This document shows, in pieces, positions 44,950 through 54,118 of a stretch of DNA of 64,000 bases (positions are counted from its first letter, which is position 1; each line of letters begins with the position of its first letter). Source of the DNA: Neoceratodus forsteri (Eukaryota; Chordata; Ceratodontiformes; Ceratodontidae). The notes under the pieces are model-generated. The model was given only the letters and a program-made list of their open reading frames with translations. It made no database searches and was not told the DNA's origin. Where the stretch lies: assembly GCA_016271365.2 (NCBI GenBank), contig CM057449.1, positions 1,560,684,501-1,560,748,500 on the forward strand, written 5' to 3'. Both the position numbers and the translations under genes were made by a program.

Positions 44950-45074
44950 AGGAAGAAATAGGCTGTTGGTTAAATAGGATCTGCAGTTTATCCTCTAGGT
45001 AGGGAAATGGGCAGACTAGGTGGGCCAAGCGGTCCTTATCTGCCGTCAAAGTCTATATTTCTATGTTTCTATGA
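44950..45074 (+). mobile_element. CR1 LINE 3' end fragment
   Basis: CAGACTAGGTGGGCCAAGCG, CTTATCTGCCGTCAAAG and TTTCTATGTTTCTATG are the reverse complement of the 3' tails at 3639 and 15743. Only the last ~125 bp of the element is present, in + orientation. A short GA/TA microsatellite precedes it (44890-44940). Confidence 0.8.
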
Positions 45075-45187
45075 TGCCTTTGTTTAAAACTGTATATAGT
45101 TATACTGTTGAAATGATTGTAAAGCTATTTGGAACTCGAGGGGTTAACCTGAGATGCAATTTGTAAGCCTTTTGCAGAAGATGTAAA

Positions 45188-45830
45188 CAAGAGGTCAGTT
45201 CTGGGTCACAGTGTTCTTTTTGCTGCACCTACTGAAACTGAGAAGAACTCAGCAGATCCTCACCACGGATGCCTCCAGTTTGGGCTGGGGGGTGCATCTG
45301 GTCCCTTTCACTGAAGGGTCTTGGGCTCATATAGAGGCCTCCCTGAATATCAATGTCCTGGAGATGTGGGCAGTCCTGTATGCCATGTGGGCCTTTCAGA
45401 ACCACCTCCTCCAGGGTCAGATGTTGATCCAGTTAGACAATCTTAGTGTTGTCTACTACATCAACAAGCAGGGAAGGACACAATTGTACCCTGTGTGCAG
45501 GAGGCTATGAAAGTATGGTACTGGACATACCACAGTTTCATCCTTTCGGCAGACCACATCCCTGGCGTGCTAAACATTCTGGCTGACAGCCTCAGCAGGA
45601 TGCAGTCCAGCATGCATGAGTGGGAACTTCTCTCATCTGTCGCAGAAGATCTGTTTGCCAGATGGGGTTGTCCAGAGCTGGACCTTTTTTGTAGCCGCAC
45701 TCAATGCAAAACTGCTCAGTTTCTGCTCGTTAGATCCCGGACATGGAGTTTTCTGGCGAGAAGCATTGTCCCTCTCTTGGAGTGGGAGGTTTCTTTACAC
45801 CTTCCCTCCATTTCCCCCTGATTCAGAGGG
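45188..45830 (+). pseudogene. Old DIRS RNase H and downstream connector
   Basis: The frame 45211-45510 has ILTTDASSLGWGVHL (first RNase H aspartate), INVLEMWAVLYAMWAFQNHL and LIQLDNLSVVYYINKQG. After a one-base shift, 45495-45821 continues with HIPGVLNILADSLSR and WGCPELDLFCS. This order and these motifs are those of DIRS/Ngaro RNase H followed by the connector to the recombinase. The sequence is cut at 45866 by the younger element. Confidence 0.85.
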
Positions 45831-45880
45831 TGCTAATCAAGGAGCAAATGGAGGGGGGCAGCATGATTCAAACAACATGA

Positions 45881-46030
45881 AGTCTTGCTATATTATGACA
45901 ATTAGCAGTTTGGTCCTCCTCTAGAACTGCCCCGGAGATGAAAGAGTTAACTCCATACAGGATGGAGTTCTGAGCTCGAGCTCGGTTTTCAAAGCTCTAT
46001 CTGGGCAGTTTCAAACTGAAACTGTCAGAT
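45881..46030 (+). repeat. Left inverted terminal repeat of the younger DIRS
   Basis: The run AGTCTTGCTATATTATGACA through TCAAACTGAAACTGTCAGAT is reverse-complemented at 51364-51515, with almost no differences. The outer 14 bases (45867-45880) are the left-specific end that reappears complemented in the internal region. Confidence 0.9.
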
Positions 46031-46405
46031 TCTTTACTCCGCCTCACTGAACAGTCGCTCCGAATTTACGCCTTCAGCTCGGTTCATTTCTCTGTTCATT
46101 TAAGTATTCTCGGTTAAATTTAACGAGAACAGTGTTTATTTTACCGCATTTCGGTTCAAGCTCTATCTGGTAACCTAAGTACAAGGTTTTAGTCTGTGGA
46201 AATTATCATTATCGGTTCGGTTTTGAACTGATCGGTTTGTTTTAAAACTCATTTTAAACATTTTAAAATATATTTAGAGTGCGGTTCCCGGTTCTTATTG
46301 GTTCTAAAAAAACCGGATTTCATTACGGTTTTTTCAAATACCCGTGACACGGTTAGGAACCGATAAGGGTGTCTTGCCTGGCACTGCCATTAAAAGGACA
46401 AGTTT

Positions 46406-48008
46406 TTGGTTAGGCTGGCATTATGTCTGAGAAACCCAAAAGAAAAAACGGGCCCACTGGGTTTTAACACTGTGATGCTTGTGGGGAAGCCTTTGCCAAG
46501 GCTGACCCACACACCATGTGTTTATTGTCTGAGGTTTGACCACCTCCAGTCAGACTGCCAGGTATGTAAAATTTCCCTGCAGCCACCCTAGAAAAAGATT
46601 GGGCAGGCTCGAGGGAGCGAGGGGCCAAAAGTCCGCTGACCTGGATGGCCAGCCCGGTTCAGTGCCAACTGAACCAGAGGAGTGCCCTCTGACCAGGGCG
46701 ATACTTCCTCGGGCAAAGAAAAGCTGGTTCTGAGAACCAGCCCAGTAAAAAACTAGAAAATCAGCAGGTCTGGAGTCCAAAATTTCTCTCCAACTGCTGC
46801 AGAAATAGCAAGCCATACAGATTGTCAGTCACTGTCTCAGGGGCCGTCCGAACCACCACTAGTTGGCAAAAGGTTGGTTCGTCCGGCCCCAGTGGTTCAG
46901 GAGTATGATGTTGAGGAATTTTATGAACCACAGGAGGGGGAGGAGGATTATGAACAGTATGTATGTGGCTGGGAGGGTCTGGATGTGCCCATTGAACCGG
47001 ACATCTCTCCAGACAGACCTTTAGAATCTCCCCCTATGCTGTCTGAGTCCCCATCTCATTTTATGTTTTATAAGAAAGTTGCTGAAACCCTCCAGCTTCC
47101 CTTAGAAGAGGCTGTGGATGAGCAGGAGGAGCCTGATTATATTGAAATGATGGATATTCCAGAGTCTAGGAGATTTTCTATTCCTTTGCATAAGTCATTT
47201 AGGAAGCAAACAATAAAAATTTTGAAAAATCCTAATTCTGTGCCTCCTGTCGATAAAAGATGGACAGGAGGTATACTCTATCAGGTCCTGATACAGACTT
47301 CCTTTCTGAGCAGTGTAGTCATGTAGGGAGTAGTGCAGGCTGCAGCCTGTGACAAACTAACATTCCCTGGCTTCACATCCTCCTGACAAGGATCAGGAAG
47401 ATTGATGCCATGGCAAAAAGCAGAATATGGCAGCCTCTCTGGGACTCAGGCAGGCAAATTATATGGCTTATGTGGCTAGATATCAGAAATCTAGATGGGA
47501 TACAGTTATGCAGTTAGCCAAGCAGGCCCATGGCCAGCTGGCTAGTGAATTAGAACAGGTGGCTGCTGATGGCATTGAAGCCTCTAAAGTTCAATTTCAT
47601 GCTGCTGTGGATGTTAATGATGTTTCCTCAAGGGTCATGGCCACTTCTGTAGCTTTTCGTAGGTTGGCATGGCTCAGGTGTACTAATCTGCCACAGGACA
47701 CTCAGACTAAGGCTATGGATTTTCCTGTGGTGGGGAATTCTCTGTTTGGGGAGCAGACAAAGAACTATATGAAAAAGATGGATGAATACAGAACTACCTA
47801 CAAAAGTGCCCAAGCCAAGGAGCGGCAAGCCACTCCCCAGAGGCACACACCCAGAGGTAGGGGCAGGCCCTTCCACAGGCCTTTTTATCAATTCCAAGCC
47901 TCCTCTGCTTTTGCTCAGAGGGGCTTTTTCAGAGGCAGAGGCAGACAGGGCGCAGGTAAACCGGTCCCCACCCCTCAGCCTAAGGCAACTGCCAAGCAGG
48001 CACCCTGA
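46406..48008 (+). pseudogene. Younger DIRS gag-like ORF, interrupted
   Basis: Three frames. 46406-46591 has TPCVYCLRFDHLQSDCQVC, a C-x2-C-x4-H-x4-C zinc knuckle. 46874-47326 is acidic (EEFYEPQEGEEDYEQY) and has YKKVAETLQLPLEEAVDEQE, DIPESRRFSIPLHKSF and KNPNSVPPVDKRW. 47427-48008 continues with GLRQANYMAYVARYQKSRWD, SRVMATSVAFRRLAWLRC and a basic C-terminus (RHTPRGRGRPFHRP, RGFFRGRGRQG) that likely binds nucleic acid. DIRS gag-like proteins are poorly conserved; order and position support the call. The stop overlaps the RT start as TGATG. Confidence 0.75.
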
Positions 48009-49447
48009 TGGTGGTGCCCAGGGTCGATTCTCCTGTACCAGTAGGGGGCAGGTTGGCTTGCTTCAGTCAGAACTGGGTGTCCCTAACTTCGGACAAATGG
48101 GTTCTGGAAGTAGTAAGCCAGGGCCTGGTTCTCAGCTTCAAAAAATTCCCAAAGATGAGAACCAGGCATTTTCCACCTGCAAGCCCCCTCGAGACCCTTG
48201 CTCTGGAAGCAGAGGTCTCTACCCTGTTAACCTTCAGAGCAGTAGAAAGGGTTCCTCCCTTACACCAGGGCAAAGGTCTGTATTCCAGATACTTCCTTAC
48301 CCCAAAAAAGACAGGAGAATGGCGGCCCATCTTAGATCTAAGATATCTGAACAAGCACCTTTTGAAACCAAAGTTCAAAATGCTAACTCTGGCAATGATT
48401 TTACCCTCCCTGAGGCCAGGGGACTGGTTAGCCTCCCTGGACCTCAAGGACGCTTATTTTCATGTCCTCATCAGGCCTTCTCACCGAAAGTACCTCAGGT
48501 TCAAACTGCCCTCAGGCCACTACCAGTTCAGGGCAATGCCCTTCGGCCTTACCTCTGCCCCAAAGGGTATTCACAAATGTCTGGCTGTGGCAGTGGCTCA
48601 TTTAAGGAGGCAAGGGATTGCTGTTTTCCCTTACCTGGACGACTGGCTCATTGTGGGACAGTCTCCAGAACAGGTGAAATCCCACTTACAAGTCACCCAG
48701 CAGCTTCTCACCTCCCTGGGATTCCTGCTAAATCTACCAAAGTCAGTTCTAGAACCAGTTCAGGTACTCACTTTCATAGGTGCGGAATTGGACACAAAGC
48801 TGGCCAGGGCCTTCCTCCCCTTGGAAAGGGTAGAGAAGTTGATTGCCCTGGCCTCCTCTTTCACTCTGCAGGTCTCTCGACCAGCAAGACACTTTTTGCA
48901 GCTCCTGGGGCACATGGCTGCCTCCACAGCCGTGGTGCAGGGAGCAAGATTCCAGATGAGAGACATTCAGTTTCACTTGAGAGCCTATTGGTCTCAAAGG
49001 AGGGACCCCCTTACCAAATTGATTCCAGTGACCCGAACCCTGATCCTAGCCCTTCAGTGGTGGCAGGATCAGAGCAATTTAAGACTGGGGGTCCCCTTCA
49101 TTCCTCTCTCCCACTCCCTCACCCTCACCACGGATGCCTCCCTCCTGGGTGTGGGAGCACACTTGACACCTCTCCACCCAGGGAGTGTGGTCCCCAGGAA
49201 TCTCTGCTCCACATCAATTTGCTGGAACTCAGAGCTGTCTTTTAGCTCTTCAAGCATTTTCTGCATCTGTCCAGAACAAAGTAGTCCAGGTCAGAACAGA
49301 CAATACCACAACAATGTGGTACATCAACAAGCAAGGGGCACTCGGTGCGTCAGCCTTGTGCACCGAGGCAATGAAGTTGTGGTCTCTGGCCTCTCCCTGA
49401 ACACCTCTCTGATAGCAGTTCACCTGCCAGGAAAGACAGTGTCCTAG
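48008..49447 (+). CDS. Younger DIRS reverse transcriptase/RNase H, RT part intact
   Basis: A 479-codon frame starting at the ATG overlapping the gag-like stop. RT boxes in order: GEWRPILDLRYLNKHL, LASLDLKDAYFHVLIRPSHR (catalytic D), QFRAMPFGLTSAPKGIHKCL, and the catalytic FPYLDDWLIVGQSP (YLDD at 48632-48643). Then come LTFIGAELDT and the RNase H start LTLTTDASLLGVGAHL. The YLDD box and FGL-TSAP style are typical of DIRS/Ngaro. The RNase H is frameshifted near 49190: LLELRAVF and RTDNTTTMWYINKQGALG lie in two other frames, so this frame ends in nonsense. RT itself shows no lesion. Confidence 0.9.
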   Translation: MVVPRVDSPVPVGGRLACFSQNWVSLTSDKWVLEVVSQGLVLSFKKFPKMRTRHFPPASPLETLALEAEVSTLLTFRAVERVPPLHQGKGLYSRYFLTPKKTGEWRPILDLRYLNKHLLKPKFKMLTLAMILPSLRPGDWLASLDLKDAYFHVLIRPSHRKYLRFKLPSGHYQFRAMPFGLTSAPKGIHKCLAVAVAHLRRQGIAVFPYLDDWLIVGQSPEQVKSHLQVTQQLLTSLGFLLNLPKSVLEPVQVLTFIGAELDTKLARAFLPLERVEKLIALASSFTLQVSRPARHFLQLLGHMAASTAVVQGARFQMRDIQFHLRAYWSQRRDPLTKLIPVTRTLILALQWWQDQSNLRLGVPFIPLSHSLTLTTDASLLGVGAHLTPLHPGSVVPRNLCSTSICWNSELSFSSSSIFCICPEQSSPGQNRQYHNNVVHQQARGTRCVSLVHRGNEVVVSGLSLNTSLIAVHLPGKTVS

Positions 49448-49720
49448 CGGATGCCCTCAGCAGGATTTCTCAGGGCCATCACGAATGGTCCCTGAATCCT
49501 CGAGTGCTGGGGACAGTTTTTGCCAGATGGGGCACCGTCAGATAGACCTCTTCGCAGCCCCAGACAACCACCAACTTCCACTGTTCTGTTGCAGGCCCCA
49601 GTGGTGGGCTCAGTCCCCTGGGAGCCCTTCTCTTGGATTGGGAAGGAAGTTTCTTTATGCTCCCCTTCCCTCTCCTATTCAAGGTGTTAGTAAAATCAGA
49701 TCCCAGCCTTGCAAGGTGAT
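49185..49720 (+). pseudogene. Younger DIRS RNase H remainder and connector
   Basis: Continues RNase H in shifted frames: ALQAFSASVQNKVVQVRTDN and TTTMWYINKQGALGASALCT at 49185-49400. The connector follows, with a stretch reading like LADALSRIS near 49448 and RQIDLFAAPDNHQLPLF at 49530-49575, matching WGCPELDLFCS of the old copy. At least two indels are present. Confidence 0.75.
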
Positions 49721-49902
49721 TCTGATTGCACCAGACTGGGCCAGGCAACCCTGGTACCCACTCCTTCTATCACTGGCAGTCCACCTTCCCTGTGTCTTCC
49801 CAGGATTCACAACCTGCTGACCTGTGCCCAGGGAGAGTCTGGTATCCAACCTCAAATCCCTCAACCTCAAAGCTTGGCTCTTGAGGAGTTAGAATTGCTG
49901 AT

Positions 49903-50910
49903 TTGCACCTTTCTCAAGGTGTCCTTGACATCCTAAAGGCCTCTAGGAAGCCTTCCACTAGAGCCACTTATAATTCCAAGTGGAAAAGGTTCTCCATCTG
50001 GTGTTCTGGGAAGCATATTGCCCCAGAATCTGCTGATTTGCCCATTTTGTTGGACTACATGGTCCATCTTAATTCTTTGGGCCTCAGGCCAGCTACCTTA
50101 AGAGTTCATTTGGCAGCTGTCTCTGCTTTTATTTCAGCAGGAAAGCCTTCCTCCCTTTCCGCTCACCCTGTATTTTCCAAGTTTTTTAAGGGGTTACTCC
50201 ATACCAATCCACCCTTTCGTGACCCAGCCCCTGCCTGGGACCTTAATGTTTGCATTGCCCAGTTAATGCAACCTCCCTTTGAACCCTGTCTTCCATGAGC
50301 TTAAGTTTTAACTTGGAAAACTGTATTTCTAGTGGCCATCACTTCTGCTAGGCATAAGTGAGTTACAAGCCCTTTCAGTAGAAAATGATTTTATTTCTTT
50401 TCACAGGGATAAGGTAGTCCTCAGGACTAACAGAAAGTTTTACCTAAAGTGGTGTGGTTCCATCTTAACCAATCCATCTCCTTCCAGTATTTTCACTGAG
50501 CATTCTTCCTCTGGTGAGAGGAGATTGCACAGTTTGGATTTAAGAGGGCATTGAGTTACTATTTAGAACGTACCAAGGGTCACAGGTTCGAATCCCATCA
50601 ACTGTTTCTCACCTATGGTGAGGTTGGCAAGGAAACCTGCCACTAAGAGGACAATTGCCAGATGGATTGTCTCTTGTATCCAATTTTGTTACCAGAAACT
50701 GGGTAGAGACCCCGGATTGAGGGCTCATTCTACCAGAGGGGTGCAGCAGCGTCTCTAGCTGCTGCTAGAGACATTCCTATTTTGGAAATTTGTCAGGCTG
50801 CAACCTGGAAAACGGTACACACCTTCACCAAGCATTACTCCCTGGATATCCAGGCCAGGAGAGATGCTCGATTTGGCACAGCTGTGCTTCAGAGCCTATT
50901 CCCTAAGTAG
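49903..50910 (+). pseudogene. Younger DIRS tyrosine recombinase, frameshifted
   Basis: The frame 49903-50298 is the N-terminal core-binding part: LDILKASRKPSTRATYNSKW, KRFSIWC, ILLDYMVHLNSLGLRPATLR and VHLAAVSAFI. It breaks at 50298. Further down, other frames hold GLRAHSTRGVQQRL, where HSTR (50726-50737) is the His-x-x-Arg catalytic motif. The final block reads KTVHTFTKHYSLDI, with the nucleophilic tyrosine codon at 50836-50838. Family knowledge: this enzyme integrates a circular cDNA, which explains the lack of a target duplication. Confidence 0.85.
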
Positions 50911-50947
50911 GTTCTGTCCCTCCTCCATGGAGGTACTGCTGTGTAGT

Positions 50948-51060
50948 CTGCTAATTGTCATAATATAGCAAGACTTCATGTTGTTTGAAGAAAAAATTAC
51001 TCACCTTAGTAATGTTGTTTCTTCTAATGGAGTCTTGCTATATTATGACCACCCCCCCAG
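50948..51060 (+). promoter_or_regulatory. Internal complementary region of the younger DIRS
   Basis: 50948-50988 is the reverse complement of 45867-45908 (left outer end). 50989-51055 is the reverse complement of 51496-51556 (right outer end). I read no mismatch in either half. The two halves join with a one-base overlap, recreating the circle junction of the element. In DIRS replication models this region templates completion of the termini. Confidence 0.93.
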
Positions 51061-51238
51061 CCTGCCCCTCTCAGAACTTCTACTTGGGTAGGGGGTGGGC
51101 AACCTAGTGCAGGCACTGTTTATGCCATTGCAGGATTTTCTTCCCCTTTTGGGGTTTTTGGGGGAGTGTTGGTTCTATTGTTAAATGGTATTTTTTGCTG
51201 GCCCCCTGACTTGAGTCTTTGGGTAGGGTCCAGCAGTA

Positions 51239-51242
51239 GTAG

Positions 51243-51292
<50 letters not shown>

Positions 51293-51294
51293 AT
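51239..51294 (+). repeat. (GTT)n microsatellite
   Basis: About 18 GTT/TTG units in the right arm of the younger DIRS, between the internal complementary region and the right terminal repeat. Confidence 0.95.
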
Positions 51295-51363
51295 TAGGTA
51301 GCCAGTAGGCTAGTGTAGGTTACAGCTTCCACACAGACCCTTAGTGAGTTCTTGCTTCGTAAA

Positions 51364-51556
51364 GATCTGACAGTTTCAGTTTGAAACTGCCCAGATAGAG
51401 CTTTGAAAACCGAGCTCGTGCTCAGAACTCCATCCTGTATGGAGTTAACTCTTTCATCTCCGGGGCAGTTCTAGAGGAGGACCAAACTGCTAATTGTCAT
51501 AATATAGCAAGACTCCATTAGAAGAAACAACATTACTAAGGTGAGTAATTTTTTCT
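51364..51556 (-). repeat. Right inverted terminal repeat and outer extension of the younger DIRS
   Basis: 51364-51515 mirrors the left terminal repeat. 51516-51556 is the right-specific extension (CCATTAGAAGAAACAACATT, then ACTAAGGTGAGTAATTTTTT). Host DIRS sequence resumes at 51557. Confidence 0.9.
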
Positions 51557-52735
51557 CCTGGTCACACCATTCTGGCCAATGCAGATATGATTTCCACTAA
51601 TGTAACAGTTAACGAAGGAACCCTTGATCCCTCTGCCCCTTTGCAGGAATCTGCTGATGCAGGCTCAGAGGATCCTGGTCTATCCCAACCCCAGGTCTCT
51701 GCGTCTGCACGCCTGACTTCTGAGGACATAGCCATTTCCCGGTTTGGGGTATCTCAGAGGGTGGCAGGTGTCCTCATGGCAGCTCAGAAGCCCTCTACTA
51801 GGGCCACTTATGCATAGAAGTGGGAGAGGTTTGCCATCTGGGCTGCTGAGCACCCTCTAGACCCTTTCACCTGTCTGGTGAGCCAGATTCTAGAGTACTT
51901 GATTTCATTGTCAGACGCAGGTCTCCAGTATTCATCCCTTAAGGTGCACCTTTTGGTTGTTTCTGCCTTTCATCAGCCCATGGCTGGTTATGCTGTGGCT
52001 CAGCTGGATGTGTCCTGTACATTTCTCAGGGGCATCCTGCATCTGAAACCTCCAATATGTTCCCCTGTCCTGGCTTGGGACTTAAATTTTGTTTTGGAGA
52101 AGTTAACCCTGTCTCCTTTTGAGCCAGATGCATCTTGCGAGCTACACTTTCTTTATGGAAAGCATGATTTTTGGTTGCTGTCACTTCTGCTTATAGGATC
52201 TCCGAGATTCAGGCTGTCTGGTGTGAGGAGCCTTATTTGATTTTCCCAAAGACAGGGTTTCTTTGTGCACGAATCCCAAGTTACTTCCCAAGGTGGTGTC
52301 TGGGTTTACCTTGAACCAGTCCATCCACCTTCCAGTTTATTTTCCTGAGCGTGCCAGTTCAGGGGAAGCACTGCTTCATGCATTAGATGTGTGCAGAATC
52401 TTGAAGTATTATCTGCTGTGAACTAAGGAAAGCAGAAAGTCAAAGCAGCTTTTTATTTCTTTCGTCCCAGGAAGAGAAGGCATTAAAGTTTCTAAACAGT
52501 TGTATTGTTTTCTGCTACAAGTATGGCAGAGAGTTGCCAGAGGTGGTCAAAGCTCACTCCACAAACAGTATGGCTACCTCTGTGGCTTGCTTCAAAGAGG
52601 TCTCAGCTGCTGACATATGTGCTGCTGCCACCTGGAGTACTGTCCATACCTTTACCAAGCACTACAGTCTGGACATTGCTTCTAGAGCCAGAGCAGGCTT
52701 TGGCTGTGCTGTTCTTCAGGGCCTTCTGTCTTAGA
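51557..52735 (+). pseudogene. Old DIRS tyrosine recombinase, decayed
   Basis: Resumes after the nested element. 51587-51817 ends VLMAAQKPSTRATYA, matching SRKPSTRATYNSKW of the younger copy. 51878-52240 has SQILEYLISLSDAGLQYSSL and KVHLLVVSAFHQPM, then PVLAWDLNFVLEKLTLSPFE. The C-terminal block (52534-52734) has SAADICAAATWSTVHTFTKH and YSLDIASRARAGFGC, with the nucleophilic tyrosine codon at 52663-52665. The HxxR region in between is frame-broken. The alignment with the younger copy is clear at protein level and strongly diverged. Confidence 0.82.
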
Positions 52736-52802
52736 CTCTGGCTGGCCTGCCACCCAGACTGTTCTGCGGGTACTTGTCACTGCTTGGGACTCGTTCCTAC
52801 GG

Positions 52803-52910
52803 TGTGACCTGATGACTGAGATACTCCCGAAGAAGATAGAACAGTTGTGCAAGAATCTGCTGTAACAATAGCTCTTCAAGGGGATCTCAGTCATCAGGTC
52901 AGCCTTCCTT
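52803..52910 (+). promoter_or_regulatory. Internal complementary region of the old DIRS
   Basis: GGTGTGACCTGATGACTGAG followed by TACTCCCGAAGAAGATAGAA is an imperfect complement of the left end (40874-40930). The second half (AACAATAGCTCTTCAAGGGG, ATCTCAGTCATCAGGTCA) complements the right end (53190-53250). It carries more mismatches than in the younger copy, in line with its age. Confidence 0.75.
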
Positions 52911-53034
52911 CCCACCATCCCCCTATTTGCGGTTCCTGTCTCAGACTGACTATCTGGTATATCCAGCCTTTTATTTACGCCTGGGCACCTCTTTCTCTCC
53001 TTGGCCCCTGTGGCATGGATTTGCTCCCTTTGTC

Positions 53035-53250
53035 TCTGGGGGAAAGAACTGAGGAGGGAACGGGGCCGTTTATGCCTTTATAGGATTGGTGACGTCGGCA
53101 GATGACATCAGCGTGGGCGGCCTCAGTGGTATTGCTGAAAATCTTCTGTATGGATCCTGCTTCACCAACAGTGAAGTTCCTACTGTGTGACCGGATGACC
53201 GAGATCCCCTCGAAGATCTACTGTTACAGTAAGTTGTTACGTAACTGTTC
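53035..53250 (-). repeat. Right inverted terminal repeat and extension of the old DIRS
   Basis: Mirror of 40890-41065 up to about 53207, then the extension CGAAGATCTACTGTTACAGT plus AAGTTGTTACGTAACTGTTC to 53250. The same extension is seen near 265-308. Confidence 0.8.
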
Positions 53251-53512
53251 TTTTTTCAGTAGTCTCATTTGTCTAATTGGATAGAAGCAAGACTCTTCTG
53301 TAAATGAGAAGGTACATCTCAATTGAGCTGCCCAGGCTGAATTAATTCTTACCGTACAACACAATATAATTTATTTTTGCATAATGGTGTAATTCATACA
53401 AAGCATACTCCAGAATTCTTCACAGGGAAAAAAACTAAATAAAAGCCCCAAACACGAAATACGGCTTACAAATTATTTGGAAATCAAGAACAATATATTA
53501 GTATGTACATCG
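53251..53512. other. Unassigned sequence before the tandem array
   Basis: AT-rich with no recognisable feature. It merges into degenerate copies of the ~100-bp repeat. Confidence 0.4.
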
Positions 53513-53768
53513 GGGAGATTGTTCACTGTATAGTGTCAGATACTTGGTAGGTAAAGGTAGCAGCAATGCAACATTTATAACAGGACACAGTATTACAACA
53601 CTGGATATACAACAGGGAGACCGTTTACAGTAGGGCAGTATTAGGCACTTGGAAGGCTGAAGTAACAACACGCACTATTTAAAACAATATATATACGGTA
53701 GGGAGACCGTTTACAGTAGGGCAGTATTAGGCACTTGAAGGCTGAAGTAACAACACTGCAGTATTTAA

Positions 53769-53821
<53 letters not shown>

Positions 53822-54118
53822 GGTAGGGAGACTGTTTACAGTATGGACATTATCAGGCACTTGGTAATCTAAGGTAGCAACAATACAATTTTAAAACAGG
53901 ACAATATATTACAATATACAAAGCAATGAAACTTTTTACAGTGGGGACAGAATCAGGCACTTGTAAGGCTATGGTACCAGCAATGCAACTCTTAAAACAG
54001 GAACTGTATTACAATATTGACAGCAGGGATGTTGTTTACAGTAGGACATCATCAGGCACTGGTAGACTCTACATTAGCAGCCATACAACATTTGAAACAG
54101 GACAATATTACAGGAACG
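53513..54118 (+). repeat. About 100-bp tandem array, six copies
   Basis: Units begin at about 53513, 53613, 53701, 53826, 53929 and 54025. A typical unit reads GGGAGACCGTTTACAGTAGG, GCAGTATTAGGCACTTGGAA, GGCTGAAGTAACAAC and ATTTAAAACAGGACAATAT, 85-125 bp long. A (TA)n microsatellite (about 53772-53818) has expanded inside the third unit. Matching pieces reappear at 61765-61910 and 63737-63838. Confidence 0.88.

Larger units (their letters stand above)
42490..45187. other. Composite insertion between gag-like and RNase H parts of the old DIRS
   Basis: About 2.7 kb replaces the RT. It includes the GC-rich repeat (43275-43567), a (CA)n microsatellite (44101-44146), and a CR1 3' fragment on + (44950-45074). 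The rest (42490-43270, 43570-44100, 44150-44950) shows nothing I recognise. DIRS homology resumes near 45188. Confidence 0.55.
45867..51556 (+). mobile_element. Younger, structurally complete DIRS retrotransposon nested in the old one
   Basis: 5.69 kb. Inverted terminal repeats of about 160 bp lie at 45881-46030 and 51364-51515, with unequal outer extensions (TTCAAACAACATGA on the left; CCATTAGAAGAAACAACATT and more on the right). The internal complementary region at 50948-51060 is the exact complement of both outer ends fused. ORFs in order: gag-like (46406-48008), RT/RNase H (48008 to about 49450), tyrosine recombinase (49903-50910). There is no target duplication, as usual for tyrosine-recombinase elements. 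Most frames have one or two lesions, so this copy is recently dead. Confidence 0.93.
40874..53250 (+). mobile_element. Old DIRS retrotransposon, interrupted by two blocks of insertions
   Basis: Inverted terminal repeats of about 175 bp lie at 40890-41065 and 53035-53207. They share CTTCACTGTTGGTGAAGCAG, GAAGATTTTCAGCA and CTATAAAGGCAT. The right side has an extra extension to about 53250. An internal complementary region (about 52803-52910) pairs with both outer ends. Coding parts in order are a gag-like region (41100-42490), RNase H (45188-45830) and a tyrosine recombinase (51557-52735). RT is missing, replaced by 2.7 kb of other repeats, and a younger DIRS element sits at 45867-51556. Many stops show it is old and inert. 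Confidence 0.85.

Noticed and set aside
47782..49245. 487-codon + strand frame overlapping the DIRS RT
   Set aside because: Shadow frame of the RT ORF. Only its last few residues (LLHINLLELRAVF) reflect the true RNase H after a frameshift.
50570..50610. GGTTCGAATCCCAT, a tRNA/SINE B-box-like string
   Set aside because: It lies inside the DIRS recombinase coding region (the frame reads like LERTKGHRFESHQ). There is no cloverleaf or A box.
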